From Ananas comosus (taxonomy: Eukaryota > Streptophyta > Magnoliopsida > Poales > Bromeliaceae), in the NCBI RefSeq assembly GCF_001540865.1, contig NC_033625.1, positions 8,419,804-8,483,803 of the forward strand: a stretch of DNA of 64,000 bases, read 5' to 3'. Each line of letters begins with the position of its first letter. Within the stretch, counting starts at the first letter, position 1. The notes beneath the pieces are model-generated. The model was not told where the DNA came from, did not search any database, and was given only the letters and a program-made list of their open reading frames with translations. This document shows positions 47,324 through 58,879 of this stretch, one piece after another. Made by a program: the position numbers and the translations under genes.

Positions 47324-48883
47324 CGTGCAAATTTGAAAAAGCATACACTATAATTTTTCAACCATGCAATTTATCATCCATCTTATGTAAAGGAACTCAA
47401 GCAAATCTTCAGCTTGGTTTGCTTGAAGCACCTCAGAATGAAGAAAGGAAAGATATGCGATCTTTTTTAGGTACTTACACCCAAACGAATTGTGTTAAAA
47501 AATAAATATGTAAACCAGAAGTGATAATATACATGCTCAAAAGATTATGGGGGAAAAAATATCACAAATTAAGCTGGAAAACAATTGTCTTCTAAAATTC
47601 TATAGGTTGAAGTTGTTCAAACATCAAGCAATTATTCGAATCATCACATGCTAGAACTATGCAAGTAGAACATTAAGTAGTATAAAATGAAGGCTTGCAA
47701 GAAAAATGAAAGCTCTACATTAAATAAGTTTGCGAAAGTCACACCAAACAATATACATGAATGAGTATCGAAATGAACAAATCAGTCGTTGCATAAAGTA
47801 CAAACTAAACATGCCCAATTAATGCAAAAAAAATAGAAAGATGGCTGTGGCTACGAAGCTGTGTTTTATGTTTTTCTTTTTTGCAAGCAGGAATCTTACT
47901 AAATGGAGTGTTTAACAAAGAAAAATCGAAAAACTGAAATTCAATTTCCAAGCCGGGTCTCTTCATTTTTTTTTCTGCATTTGGAGTCCCTTAATATCAG
48001 ATTTTCACTAACAGGTCATAAAAATGTTTGGGAAAAGGCACAACAATCAGATTAGTTATAACAAATAATGCATACAAAGTACTAATTAACATAGTCTGGA
48101 GTGATAGATAGAAGAGTGAGAAAATGAGGCTTCAAGCTCAATTTGATATGCTAGTAACAAAATCAAGAATTAAAGAAGACCCAACTTAAAAAGCTACTTT
48201 TGTTTTTTTGATAATTTTTTTAAGCAGAGAAAGATGTATCAGTTTATGAGCAAATCAAGAGCAAGGTCAAACCAACCAAACCCAAAGGCTAATACATAAG
48301 GTCAACACACACACACAAAAAAAAGAACAAAAAAAACCAACATTCACCCCCCTTTTCAATCAATATTTACAAATTATTACAAAACACATCAGCTTAGCTA
48401 CAACAGTTTAGCAAGTAGAAAGTTTGAAAACTTATACATAGGTAAGGCCTAATATACTTTTCTTTTGTAGAACCAAATATACTCTATTGTAAATAACTAC
48501 CGACGCTAGAGTAAAAAAAGAAGCAAAATAATATACACAGAATATAAAAAAGAACCTAATGAGAGGGTTCCTGGTAATATCAAGACCTTACATCTGAGAA
48601 TGCAAGAAAAAACGAAGGATGAAGGCATATAGGAAAAGGAAAAAAAAAATTACATAGAATCTTTAAAAAAAGGGCCTCATTAGAGACTTCTATGGGAAAT
48701 CAATGCTTTTAAGAAAGATGAAAAGTTCCATAGTAAATCAGTATGTAAAAAAGTCATGAAATCAAGCGAAGTAAAAAAAATGTGTTAGGCTTAGAAAAAT
48801 CATGTAAAAAATCATGTAAAAAAATCATGTAGGAGACTTAGAAGCATGCAAATCAACATTTAACTGGACCTTTTTTTACCTGN
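47324..48883. other. Noncoding filler related to the Helitron interior; ends at a single N
   Basis: The segment 48380-48500 resembles 41840-41935 (TACAACAGTTTAGCAA, then a TAAGGCCTAATATAC-like stretch). The segments 47692-47765 and 48705-48745 resemble the plain reversal of 42733-42816. No coding domain is seen. It is bounded by an N-gap and by the single N at 48883, after which GLP gene B sequence starts. It may be misplaced. Confidence 0.6.
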
Positions 48884-49101
48884 CACGGGTAATTAATCGT
48901 GGAACTAGTGCCAGTCATCAATAAATAAATTTGTATTTTTGTTATTGCTAACTCACATGCAAACAGTACCATATTGTTTGCTTATTCAATCCAATTGATA
49001 CAATCAAATGAATAAATCCACAGACATGAATAACAAAAGCAGATTACATGCGATAATTGGAAAAACAAAACATCAAAAGTAAATTACATCTAGTATATAT
49101 C

Positions 49102-49909
49102 TTAGTTTTGATTGGTCGACGTGAACTGAGCCTGAATCCAATCTATGGTTTTCTTGTCCACCTGAAAGGCTTTAGCAAGAATATCATCAGAAATGGAAGG
49201 GTTTGATCCGAAGACCGATTCACCAATCCTATTGAGACTCGGATTCTGGCTACCCAGGGAAGCAAGGCCGACTGCCCTGGTCGGACCAAAGTTAAATTCA
49301 AAGTGAATCAAACCCGCGGGAAACACGAACACATCGCCCTTGTTAAGGACCTTAGAGAAGAGCTTGTTCTCAGGGTTCGACGTGACGAATCCAACATAAA
49401 GGGAGCCTTCTATCACAGTCAAGATCTCGGTCGCACGTGGGTGAATGTGTGGTGGGTTGAGACCATGAGGTGCAACATCAAGACGAGCCATCGAGACACC
49501 TAGGGTGTTGAGACCGGGGATCTTACTTGCATCGATTAAGGTCACTTTCGATCCGAACTTGTTGGATGTGTTTCCGGGCTTGTCTAGGCCGGAGAAGAGG
49601 AAATCCTCAGGTTTCGCTACTTTTGGATCTTTGCACACGAACCCATTAACAAACACTACAGGAACATAAACACATAGTTAATTAGTGATACTACTACATA
49701 TGTACAAAGAGCTTTGTACGTAGCTAGGGACCCAATTGCAACTACTTAACCCTAGTAACTCAAATGACAGAGAAGAGCGATGTATTAAATTGCTTACCAC
49801 GAGACATCTCATCGGCGACACAAAAGTCTTGGAGAGGACTAGGATCGGAAGCGAATGCAAAAGGAGAGGTGACTAAAAGAAGAGCAAAGAGGAGGATTTT
49901 AGCTGCCAT
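49102..49909 (-). CDS. GLP: Germin-like protein, subfamily-1 type (gene B)
   Basis: Exon 1 is 49798-49909 and exon 2 is 49102-49655, with a 142-bp GT-AG intron in the same phase as gene A; the product is 221 aa. The signal peptide MAAKILLFALLLVTSPFAFA directs it to the apoplast. The ligands His107, His109, Glu114 (NPPHIHPRATE) and His155 (FPAGLIHFEF) are all present, as are Cys30 and Cys45. NTS at 66-68 is a possible glycosylation site. It is six residues longer than gene A at the C-terminus (TSTNQN). The two genes lie about 17 kb apart in opposite orientation. It appears intact; the enzyme activity cannot be told from sequence. Confidence 0.95.
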
Positions 49910-50925
49910 TTTATGTTTCCTGAAGCTTGTAGGTCACTGCAGAAGAAACTAATGAAACTTGAATGTTGTAGCTAGTTTTTGATGATGGAAAAGTGGCTGG
50001 GGTGTTATGAGTACACATAGAAGAAGAGGATGTGGGGACTTGGTTTTATGATAAGGCTTCGAAAAGATCATCATATGATAGAGCCTTGAAAAGGTCATAC
50101 TTAATTTTTCCTAAAAAAGAAGCATAGTTTGAAAAGCTTTAGTAAGAATTAATCGGTCCTTGTTCTGATGTGGTCGTTGTGTAACTAAAAAAGTAATTAA
50201 ATATCACTACGGTGACCTTATCAGAGTACGAAAAATAATAAAATATGCGGCGGCCGACTGTGTAATGAAGGTTGAATTAGTCCTAAATGTGTACGAAGAT
50301 CAGTGTTCTCTAGTGAGAGCTAATCAATTCAAGGAAAGGATTTGGGGTTGTTGTGGAGGGCCTTAAAATAGTTTTCTCTTATTCAGTATAATTTCAGCAC
50401 GTGTAAGAAAGTTGGTGGCTCCAATAATAATACTCTTCGATAGAAATTAAATATTCGCTGCTATTCCTATAGTGCAACTTGGTCGCTATATACATTTCAA
50501 ATAAATATTTTAATCCCCAAACTCCTGCGTATATTTTTGCAATTCACTCCTTGACCTTTAAAAAACAATCTAATCTTTCTTGGAAAATGACGACTTTAAT
50601 CTCACCTATAAAGTGGCTTATATATTAAAAAAATTACTCGTATAACTCAGTTTAATTATTAGCTTACAAATAGTGATAGAAGGTCGTTTCATTAAAAATA
50701 GCTTCTTTTTTTTTTTCTGTAAGACTCAAACTAAATTGCAATATATATGACAGTTCATAATTTAAGTGTTTAAGTAAAAAAGTTTAGAGACCAAATTTTA
50801 ATATTACACAGATTAACTACCTATAATTAGTCTTAACCCAGCCGAAGAAATCAATTAACTGCATGTGTATATTTAAGTAGATGTTTATAGTGAAGAAAAG
50901 GACTACCTCATGAAGAAATTACCCG
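49910..50925. other. Upstream region of GLP gene B, no gene seen
   Basis: AT-rich noncoding DNA. A TATA-like CATAAAAC (minus strand, about 50045-50052) lies some 135 bp upstream of the start codon, but it is a weak match. Confidence 0.4.
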
Positions 50926-51775
50926 TTTGGCCTAAATTCTAGAAAAATGCTTTTTGCAGAATAGGTTTTGGTTTGAAGATTTTGATTAAAAGCTGTAGTG
51001 TGTTTGACTAAATTTAAATATATAGAAAGTATTTTTCTGAAGTGAATTTGTAAAACTGTTTGGTAAAATTTTTTTAATGTTTCATAAAATAAAGTTTTTA
51101 CTAAATTTTATTTTAAAATAATTTAAAATTTAAATTTTAGTTAAAAATTTAAATTTGAATTAAAATTTTAAATATTAAATTTGCACAAAAATTTAAAGCA
51201 AAATTTTTGTGCAAATTTGAAAATTTAAAAATTAAAAATTTTAAATTTAAAAAATGAAAATTTAAATTTTCAATTTCAAATTCAAAAAATAAATTTGAAT
51301 TTCAAAATTTATAATTAAAAATTTTAATATTTAAAATTTAAAACTTAAAATTTAATTTAAAATTTAAAATTAAAATTAAAATTTGTAATTTGAAAAATAA
51401 AATCTATAATTTACATTTTAAATTCTAAAATTTTAAAATTTAAATTGAATAGTAAATTTTATATTAAATTGAAAGTTTAAAATTTTTAATTTTAAAATTT
51501 AAAATTTAAAATTTAAAATTTAAAATTTAAATTTGAATTTAAATTTAAAATCAGAATCTAAAATAAAAATAAAATTTAAAATTTGAGTCTAAAAGTATAA
51601 TCAGATTTCAAGAAGCAGGTTTTTGCTGTTTCTGATTTTGAGCCTCAAAAACTAGAACATTCAATCTAAAAATTAGAATCAGATTTTAAATAGGTGATTG
51701 CCAAACATTCTATTGAATCAAAAATTTACTTTTGAACCCAATATCACTTTTCAAATGCTAGGCCAAACACCCACT
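50926..51775. mobile_element. AT-rich MITE-like element with GTTTGGCCTA ends
   Basis: The left end contains CCGTTTGGCCTAAATTC; the reverse complement of the right end contains GGTGTTTGGCCTAGCATTTG. About 550 bp of the middle (51030-51590) is almost entirely A and T, built from AAATTTAAAATTT-like words. No coding capacity is seen. The element class and target duplication were not resolved. Confidence 0.5.
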
Positions 51776-52037
51776 AATTTTTACTCAGTTCACAGCGATT
51801 ACTCGTAAGTCGGCAACAGGGATGTTTAAACACCGAGTTTAGTGCATAATTCGGCAATGCGAAAAAAAAGCGCCGAGTTCTCATGCCCGCCGATTTATTA
51901 ATAAGTGATTAAACTCACCAGGAACCTAACCAAAGGTTTTTCCTTCTGGTCGACGAGGGCAAAAGCGAACACTTCGCCTCTCCCCTCTCCTCCTCCTCCT
52001 CCCTCACCATCGCCGAGCTCCAACGAAGCTCTCATCC

Positions 52038-52401
52038 ATGGCGGATCCCGACGAGGATCCTCTCCTTCTCCTCGAGCGCTCCGCTCGAGCCACCAGAGGC
52101 AAGAGGTACCTCTCTCTCCCCCCCCAACAGGTCTCTGATCTTTTCTATGTGGTTCGATTTGTTCCGATATAGGTTTCAACATAGAAGCATAGTTGTGTTT
52201 CATGTTTTGTGTTTTTTGTGATTTAATCATCATTTTCGGGTGATGTTTGTTTGGATGTAGTAATCTGAGCTAGTACAATTTGCTTATTTGTGGTTTAATT
52301 TGATGAGTCTTTAATTTTGTGGCATTGGTAGAATGACTAAGTTGCTGGATGAAGAGATTGAGCAGGATGAATTGTTTTGGAATCAAGATGCTTTTAATGA
52401 G
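52038..52401 (+). CDS. SWC2: SWR1-complex subunit 2 (YL1/VPS72) gene, first two exons only
   Basis: Exon 1 (52038-52105) and exon 2 (52332-52401) join in frame through a GT-AG intron and encode 46 residues. The match to the family's N-terminus is LLERSARATRGKRMTKLLDE, then EIEQDELFWNQDAFNE. YL1 proteins are the SWR1-complex subunits that recognise histone H2A.Z-H2B and deposit it in chromatin; this N-terminal part is the start of the histone-binding region. Exon 2 ends GAG before GTATTG. No exon 3 (an acidic stretch in the family) is seen in the remaining 11.6 kb, which is almost all transposons. The gene is either truncated or has a transposon-filled intron 2. The 5' leader, pyrimidine-rich from about 51960, fits a real promoter-proximal exon. 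Confidence 0.8.
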
Positions 52402-52576
52402 GTATTGAGAATGTCAACTTAGCTCATTTACTGTGTGTGTCTCTGTAATCTATTTATCTTCTGCTTTTGCTCTTGGAGTTCTTTTCCATTGTTTTTCTTT
52501 TCATTTTTCGACTGTAGAAGAACATACGGCGATTCCCTCTGCGGCCCAATTAAAGGGATAAGAAAAAAAATACACA

Positions 52577-52847
52577 GGTCATGTTTGGTTCGAAGTCGGA
52601 ATTGGAATCGGAATACGAATGACTTATTACATCAGTTTGTTTGGTTCGCCACCTGAATCGGAATCGGAATGAACCGTTTGGTTGATTTAGACATTAGAAA
52701 CGGAATAAAAAAGTATACCAATTTTATTCTTATAGTATTTTAATTACTTTTAATCATTTTGAATACTATATTCAAAATATAAATAGAGAAAATATAAATA
52801 GAGAAATATATATTTTGTTATAAAAATAGGTGCCAACTTAATTTGTC
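52577..52847. other. MITE-like TTTGGTTCG repeats and AT-rich sequence in SWC2 intron 2
   Basis: GTTTGGTTCG with GGAATTGGAATCGGAAT recurs twice (52583-52620 and 52638-52672), the style of common plant MITE ends. The partner end was not found. The remainder is AT-rich and unassigned. Confidence 0.4.
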
Positions 52848-55670
52848 ATGCTCCGGGTTATTCCGAAATTTGGGCTAGCCAACAGATCTGCCGTGGCGCC
52901 GTGTACACGGGAAGCCCCGTGCCCACGAAGCGCTAGTACTTGCTTAAAGTATAATAAAGCAATACAGAAGAGCAAAACAGAGCTGAAGTATTAAACTAGC
53001 TAAAGATTGAACTGTATAAAAATATCATTCGAATACAAGATCCATCTCCCATATATAAAAATAAATATAGCCAGTTGGCAAAAGCCAGATTCAAAATGTA
53101 CAACCAAGGATTTAAGTGCCCATCGGTATGGACCGTATCTACCATACCATATCGTGCCAACAAGATACAGGCACAATACAGCCTCCGTGACGATGACACA
53201 GCTCAAAATCCTTTTTTCTTTAAATTAGTAAGTAATTTTCTCAATAAAGTTTAAAAGATTTGTTAAAGATACATAATAAGCAATTAGAAAATTTTATTGT
53301 TAAAGAAAATAAATATTTCATATCATTATGTGTTGGCACACATTTTTTTTGTGACCGGGACACATCGGTACGGTTCGGCAAGCACCGTGCCGTATCGTGC
53401 CGGCAAATTTTCGGCAAGATCCTTTGCCACAGCACTTAAATCCTTGTGTACAACAGTCTAACAAAAATAATATTCGGGTCCAAAACTAGCCCACATAGGA
53501 AGGAGAGCTATCTAGCTAGCGATTCTCTTACCTCGGTCTGCAGTCGCCGCTATCGCTGTAGAGGTCTCTGCAAAAAAGGATTAACAGAGGGTGCGAGAAC
53601 TACTAAAAACCAGTAGTCCTCAATAGTACGTCATCGACAAGTACAACCCACCCACTAGGTCTACCAGAGGCGACAAGGGCAAAGTGGTAAAGAATATATA
53701 ATAGCTGCTGAAAGGAAAACTACGTACTATGCCTCTACACTAGTATGGAATGAGTAAGTATAAATGGAATGATATGCATCAACTATAATAATCCGATGAG
53801 AATAGCCCAATCTACCGATTGGCTCGAAAGCCCAGTCCCGCCTGCACTAGCATCACATCTTATCTCACTAACAATCTGCGGATCGTTAACGTGGAACATA
53901 CCCAAAAGTACTCAAACCGTCTAACTCCGGAGTGGCACTTGAGGAGAGCGACCGACTCAAGGATAAAGTAACTAGGTCAAGTATGTCACAGGTTAAAATC
54001 AATGCTCATGACCAAGGTGAATCAACAAAACCACTAAATAAATAATCTCGGCCTAATCCGATGCATAATTGAAAACTCAGTACAACCGTCCAAAATCCCA
54101 TGGTTACTGTGAAATCAACGAGTCAATAATTCGATAATGTCCAGCCCCAACTCAATGATAACCACACTACCTCTAACCCATACTCAACATCATGAGTATT
54201 AATGAACTACTCAAACATAGGAATGGAGTTTCTTATTCTAAGTTCATATGCATTATATAGGTAGTGTATATAAGGTGGATCCTAACCAAATGACTAAGCA
54301 ATCATATGCAAGGAAGTATAGAAATAAGATAAACTCAGTACAAGATTCATATCAACCATATCTTGAATTAAACCCGAATATTCAGCACTTGACACAATCA
54401 CTCATGCTGAAATTTAACTAGACATAGGAAGCAGCTTGCAGTTTCAATATACTATTTAAAACCTACCTAGAGCGCAAATTCAACCACAAATTGGGATGAA
54501 ATTCAGCGGGCCTCAGATCCCAAATTACCAAGAAAAGCAATAAAATCCCAAGTATTCCTATCGGATTGAGCCGAATAAAAAATTGAGCTAAATTCCAACA
54601 AAATGGCGATTCAGTTGGAAAAACTGCACCTCAAATCAGCGGCTCAAACTTAAATTCTAGGTTCCTCTCAACCTTAGGAACACTCAGGAATCATCAAATC
54701 GCAGCAAGACAGTGACAATCGAAAGGAATTTTGAAAAATCTTAACTGCTGTCCCTGCACTAGGCTGTTGCTACTGCTGCTGCTGTAGCTGAGTTCCGGCG
54801 GCTCTTGCGGCTATTCCAGCCAGTCCACGAGGGAATCAAGGCAATGAGGAAGATCACAACACTCCAAGTGTGATCCTAAGCCCCTAATCCATCAGAAAAA
54901 TCTCATAGTTACCACGAAATCACCATGCAAGGGTGATCAAAAAGTAAAAAACACAAACACCACAAAATTCTGATTTTTGGTTGATGAACTCAATAAAAAC
55001 TGAAATTCACTAAAACCCAACTTTTGATTCAGCTCAAACAAAGTTCCCACTTGCTCTAGATGAAGTTAAGATTCTCCCCAACCAAACAAAAACTCAATTC
55101 TAAGAGAAAAATCCAAAGGAAATCCATCAAAATTTCAGCTTGCTCAAAAACTGGAAACTTTTACTAAAACTTAAAAAAAATCTAAAAATATCTAGAGATT
55201 TGATGAAGTGAAGCTTTCCACAAACTCTTAACTTCAAGAACTAGCTGTGCATAAACCTCTCCTACAATCCCAATCTTCGAAACATCACCAAAATTCAAGG
55301 GAAAGTCGAACTCAAGCTGCTAAGCTGTTGCTGCTGTGGGAATGCTCCAATGGAGCATAGAAGAGGAAGAAGAAAGGTAATGAAGGGAGGAGAATGTGAG
55401 GGAGAAGGAAATGAGAGTGGAAGAGAGATGATATGAGCTAGCACTATAGTCCAAACTCCCCAATTAGAAGTAGTTGGAGGTGTAAGCTGAGCCTAAACCC
55501 CAACATAACTCTTTATAGTATTCCAGCTGAAATCAATAGTACTTCAAAATTATTTGTTTTACCAATTTCACGTCCAAATCAATTTCGACTCATCCCAACA
55601 CTTTTTCGACGTGCCACTTAATTCACGGACTGTAATCATTCCGAAAAATAATATTCTAATATATATATAT
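52848..55670 (-). repeat. LTR F1 of a gypsy element, minus sense
   Basis: It starts TGTCATGCTCCGGG. Its right part (55180-55665) is the reverse complement of the LTR at 62744-63250; shared words include CCAACTACTTCTAATTG (as reverse complement) and TGAGTCGAAATTGATG. The late-LTR block occurs near 53540-53700. Its U3 tip is lost in a TA-repeat with a MITE. The minus-sense integrase fragment at 56352-56683 lies upstream in the element's sense, so this is a 3' LTR. It carries a nested hAT MITE. Confidence 0.75.
53105..53446. mobile_element. hAT-type MITE with perfect 8-bp target duplication
   Basis: The ends are CAAGGATTTAAGTGC and GCACTTAAATCCTTG, perfect inverted repeats for 15 bp. TGTACAAC flanks both sides (53097-53104 and 53447-53454), the 8-bp target size of hAT elements. 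The 342-bp element has no coding capacity and sits inside LTR F1. Confidence 0.92.
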
Positions 55671-55680
55671 ATATATATAT

Positions 55681-56220
55681 ATAGAGTTGAGCTAGAATAC
55701 TATCGATAGCAAACGGGTTCCGTTGCCACCCATTTGTTTTCGATGATGGAGCCTCCAAATCGACGATCGGCACCGTTGAACATGATCTATACTACTTGAA
55801 GTGTTTAGAAATCAAATTTCATACATTTTCGATATTGTTCTTTTATCCATCAAGTGAACAGAAAAATGAATGGCTGAAAATGAATATTCTTGAAAAAATG
55901 ATGATAGGAGTCTTGTAATCAAGATCAATAGTATAGATCTTGTTTTAAATAGTTTAAAGAATTTTCTAACAAAAATTCAATTGATTTGGATATCTTTACG
56001 CCATTAAACGAGAAAGCGCCTCATATCGACCATTAAAATTACAAATTTTGAAACCCTTGATCATTAGGCAAATGATGTCGAAAAGATTTGAAATCTGATT
56101 TCTAAACACTTCAAGTAGTATAGATCATATTCAACGGTGCTGATCGTCGATTTAGAGGCTCTATCATCGAAAACACATGGGTGGCAACAGAACCCATTTG
56201 CTATCGATAGTATTCTAGCT

Positions 56221-56226
<6 letters not shown>
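55681..56226. mobile_element. Foldback MITE, copy V1
   Basis: The left end (GAGCTAGAATACTATCGATA) and the reverse complement of the right end (AAGCTAGAATACTATCGATA) stay similar for about 150 bp, through GGTTCCGTTGCCACCCAT and TTTTCGATGATGGAGCCTC. It is embedded in TA repeats. It belongs to the same family as 57921-58461 and 58486-61832, which differ at the tips. Confidence 0.85.
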
Positions 56227-56277
<51 letters not shown>

Positions 56278-56312
56278 ACATATACATATATATATATATG
56301 TATACATATATG

Positions 56313-56343
<31 letters not shown>

Positions 56344-56351
56344 GTATATAN
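56227..56351. repeat. TA/TATAC microsatellite ending at a single N
   Basis: A long (TA)n run with interspersed TGTATACATA. The single N at 56351 marks a probable contig join or unresolved base. Confidence 0.95.
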
Positions 56352-56683
56352 AAGAACTCTCAAATAAGTAGGGGTAGGTCTCCAACATCATAGCCTCCGG
56401 TTCCTATGTCGCCTTACGCTCCTCGTGATTACTCCACACCACTTTTACATAGGGAATGACCTGGTTGCACAATTTTTTCACCTCCTGAGTAAGAATTTGC
56501 ATCGGTCTCTCCACGTATCTCAAAGTCTCACTTAGCTCCAGTGGGATGAAGTCAATCATGTGCAAGGGATCAAAAACATATTTTCTCAAAGCCAAGACAT
56601 GAAAAACGTCTTGGATACCAGTTAACCGCGATGGTAGAGCAATCCTGTAGGCCACCGGTCCAACCCGGTCCAATACCTCGAAG
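56352..56683 (-). pseudogene. Gypsy integrase C-terminal fragment, minus strand
   Basis: It encodes RVGPVAYRIALPSRLTGIQD, VFHVLALRKYVFDPLHMIDF and VIPYVKVVWSNHEERKAT, the GPY-like and chromodomain-like tail. It is nearly the same as the plus-strand copy at 57515-57840, so the two form an inverted repeat around about 56683. Confidence 0.85.
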
Positions 56684-57840
56684 GGATATTGGGAGATATG
56701 TATCTCAGTGTTTGACTTGTCAACAAGTGAAGTCCGAGTATCGTGTACCTGCTGGCAAGCTTCAGACCCTTCCGGTTCCAGAGTGGAAGTGAGACCAGAT
56801 CACGACGGATTTTGTCGTCGGATTATCTGGAGCTCAGGGTGGATTTGATGCGGTGTGGGTGACAGTCGACAGACTGACCAAGTCTGCTCAGACTTCGTGG
56901 TCTAGATTCTGACTTGCTCAGTTGTATTTGGATGAGGTAATAAGGTTGCATGGAGTACCTATCTTGATTGTATCAGATTGAGACTCGAGATTCAACTCGC
57001 ATTTTTGGAGGAGTCTACTGACTGCCTTAGGTACACAGCTTCATTTCAGTACAACATTTCACCTACAGACCGATGGACAATCAGAGCGGATTATTCAGAT
57101 TCTTGAAGATATGTTGAGAGTCTGCGTCTTGAAGTTTGGAAAAGGGTGGCATCGGCACTTGAGACTAGCTGAGTTTGCGTACAACAACAGCTATCAAGCG
57201 AGCATTTAGATGGTTCCGTTTGAAGCGTTGTATGGACGCAAGTATCGATCACCCCTATATTGGAATGAAGTGGGTGAAAGAAAGATTTTGGTCCAGACAT
57301 TCTATTGAAGATAGAAGAAAAGGTCAGAATTGCACGGCGACATCTTGAGCAGCTCAGAGTCGGCAGAGGAGCTATGTTGATACTAGGCGACGAGATTTGA
57401 AGTTTCAGGTTGGAGACCATGTGTTTTTGAAAGTCTCGTTGTTTAGGAGGATTCGTAGATTTAGAGTTCGTGGAAAGCTAAGTCCGTGTTATAGTGGTCC
57501 CTTTGAGGTATTGGAGTGGGTTGGACTGGTGGCCTACAGGATTGCTTTACCGTCGCGGTTAACTGGTATCCAAGACGTTTTTCATGTCTTGGCTTTGAGA
57601 AAATATGTTTTTGATCCCTTGCACATGATTGACTTCATCCCACTGGAGCTAAGTGAGACTTTGAGATACATGGAGAGTCCGATGCAAATTCTTACTCGGG
57701 AGGTGAAAAAATTGTGCAACCAGGTCATTCCCTATGTAAAAGTGGTGTGGAGTAATCACGAGGAGCGTAAGGCGACTTAGGAAGCGAAGGCTATGATGTT
57801 GGAGACCTACCCCTACTTATTTGAGAGGTCTTCTTGAGGT
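56684..57840 (+). pseudogene. Gypsy integrase, plus strand, broken
   Basis: It begins in the zinc-finger region (IGRYVSQCLTCQQVKSEYRV). It continues with the core ([47 protein letters not shown]) and from 57397 is an open frame with FRVRGKLSPCYSGPFEVLEW and the VVWSNHEERKAT tail. Several stops break the core. It is followed by a purine run (GTAAAGGAGGGA, about 57873-57884) and an LTR-like TGTACTGTTCC start at about 57885. Confidence 0.88.
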
Positions 57841-57894
57841 ATGGTTTAAGTTTCGAGAACGAAACTTTTTGTAAAGGAGGGATGTACTGTTCCA

Positions 57895-57920
<26 letters not shown>

Positions 57921-57925
<5 letters not shown>

Positions 57926-58461
57926 AATTAGGCTACTATACTATCTATAGTACCGGAGCTTCGGTACCATAGTCTTGTTTTCGATCTTAGGGTGTTCAAA
58001 TTAACGATCCACACCGTTAAATATGATCTAGGGGAATGAAGTTCTAGGAATAAAATTTTAGTTTTTTTCGACATCGTTTACTTAGTAAATAAATTATGTC
58101 AAAATGGACGGTGAAAATTGAATAATCTTTAAAATTTGAGCATAGGACTTTTAAATTCAAGATCAGAATATTAACCTTAATCTAGATAGTTCAAAGTATT
58201 TTCTATCAAAATTGAAGAATTTAGATTTTCCACACCGTTAAACTTCAAACTCGCATAGTAGCCATTGAAAATTGACAATTTTGAAATGGTTTGATCATAA
58301 AGTAAATTATGTCGAAAAAATCTAAAATTTTATTTCTAAAAACTTTAAATACCCTAGATCAGTTTTAACGGTGTGGATCGTTGATTTGACACCCTAAAAT
58401 CGAAACAAGACTATAGCCGCTCCGGTACTATAGATAGTTATAGGAACTAGCTCTATATATA
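57921..58461. mobile_element. Foldback MITE, copy V2
   Basis: Its inverted ends run more than 100 bp (GGTGTGGATCGTTGATTTGA matches the left half as reverse complement). Each tip contains a small hairpin, CTATAGTACCGG with CGGTACCATAG. It is embedded in TA repeats just after the start of an LTR. Confidence 0.85.
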
Positions 58462-58485
58462 ATATATATATATATAATATATTAT

Positions 58486-58879
58486 TATATATAGAGTCCG
58501 GCTACTATACTCTTATGAGTACGATCACCTTCGTACTCATAAGTCGTTTTCGATGATAGAGCTTCCGAATCGACGATCCATACCGTTAAACATTTTCTAG
58601 AGCATTTAAAACTTCTAGAAATCAAATTTCATAATTTTTCGACATCATTATCTTACGATCAAAAGCTCACAAATTTGACAATTTTTAACGGCCGGTATGG
58701 AATACTTGCTAGTTTAACGGTGCAAAAGAATTCGAATAGGTTGAATTTTTGATAGAAAATTCTATTCACTACCTAGATAAAGATCAATAACTCCGATCTT
58801 AAATTGAAGGATCCGATCATTCATTTTTAAGATGTCGTTCGATTTTGACCGTTCATTTTATGCCTGCTTGATGGACATT
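58486..58879. mobile_element. Foldback MITE, copy V3, left part
   Basis: It begins GAGTCCGGCTACTATACTCT. A perfect 13-bp stem follows (CTTATGAGTACGA with TCGTACTCATAAG). It is cut by solo LTR G at 58880 and continues at 61673. Confidence 0.85.

Noticed and set aside
46987..47361. Open frames crossing the N-gap
   Set aside because: Most of their length is N, so they carry no information.
51030..51590. Apparent repeat array of AAATTT words, considered as satellite or CRISPR-like
   Set aside because: There is no constant unit or spacer. It is low-complexity AT sequence inside a MITE.
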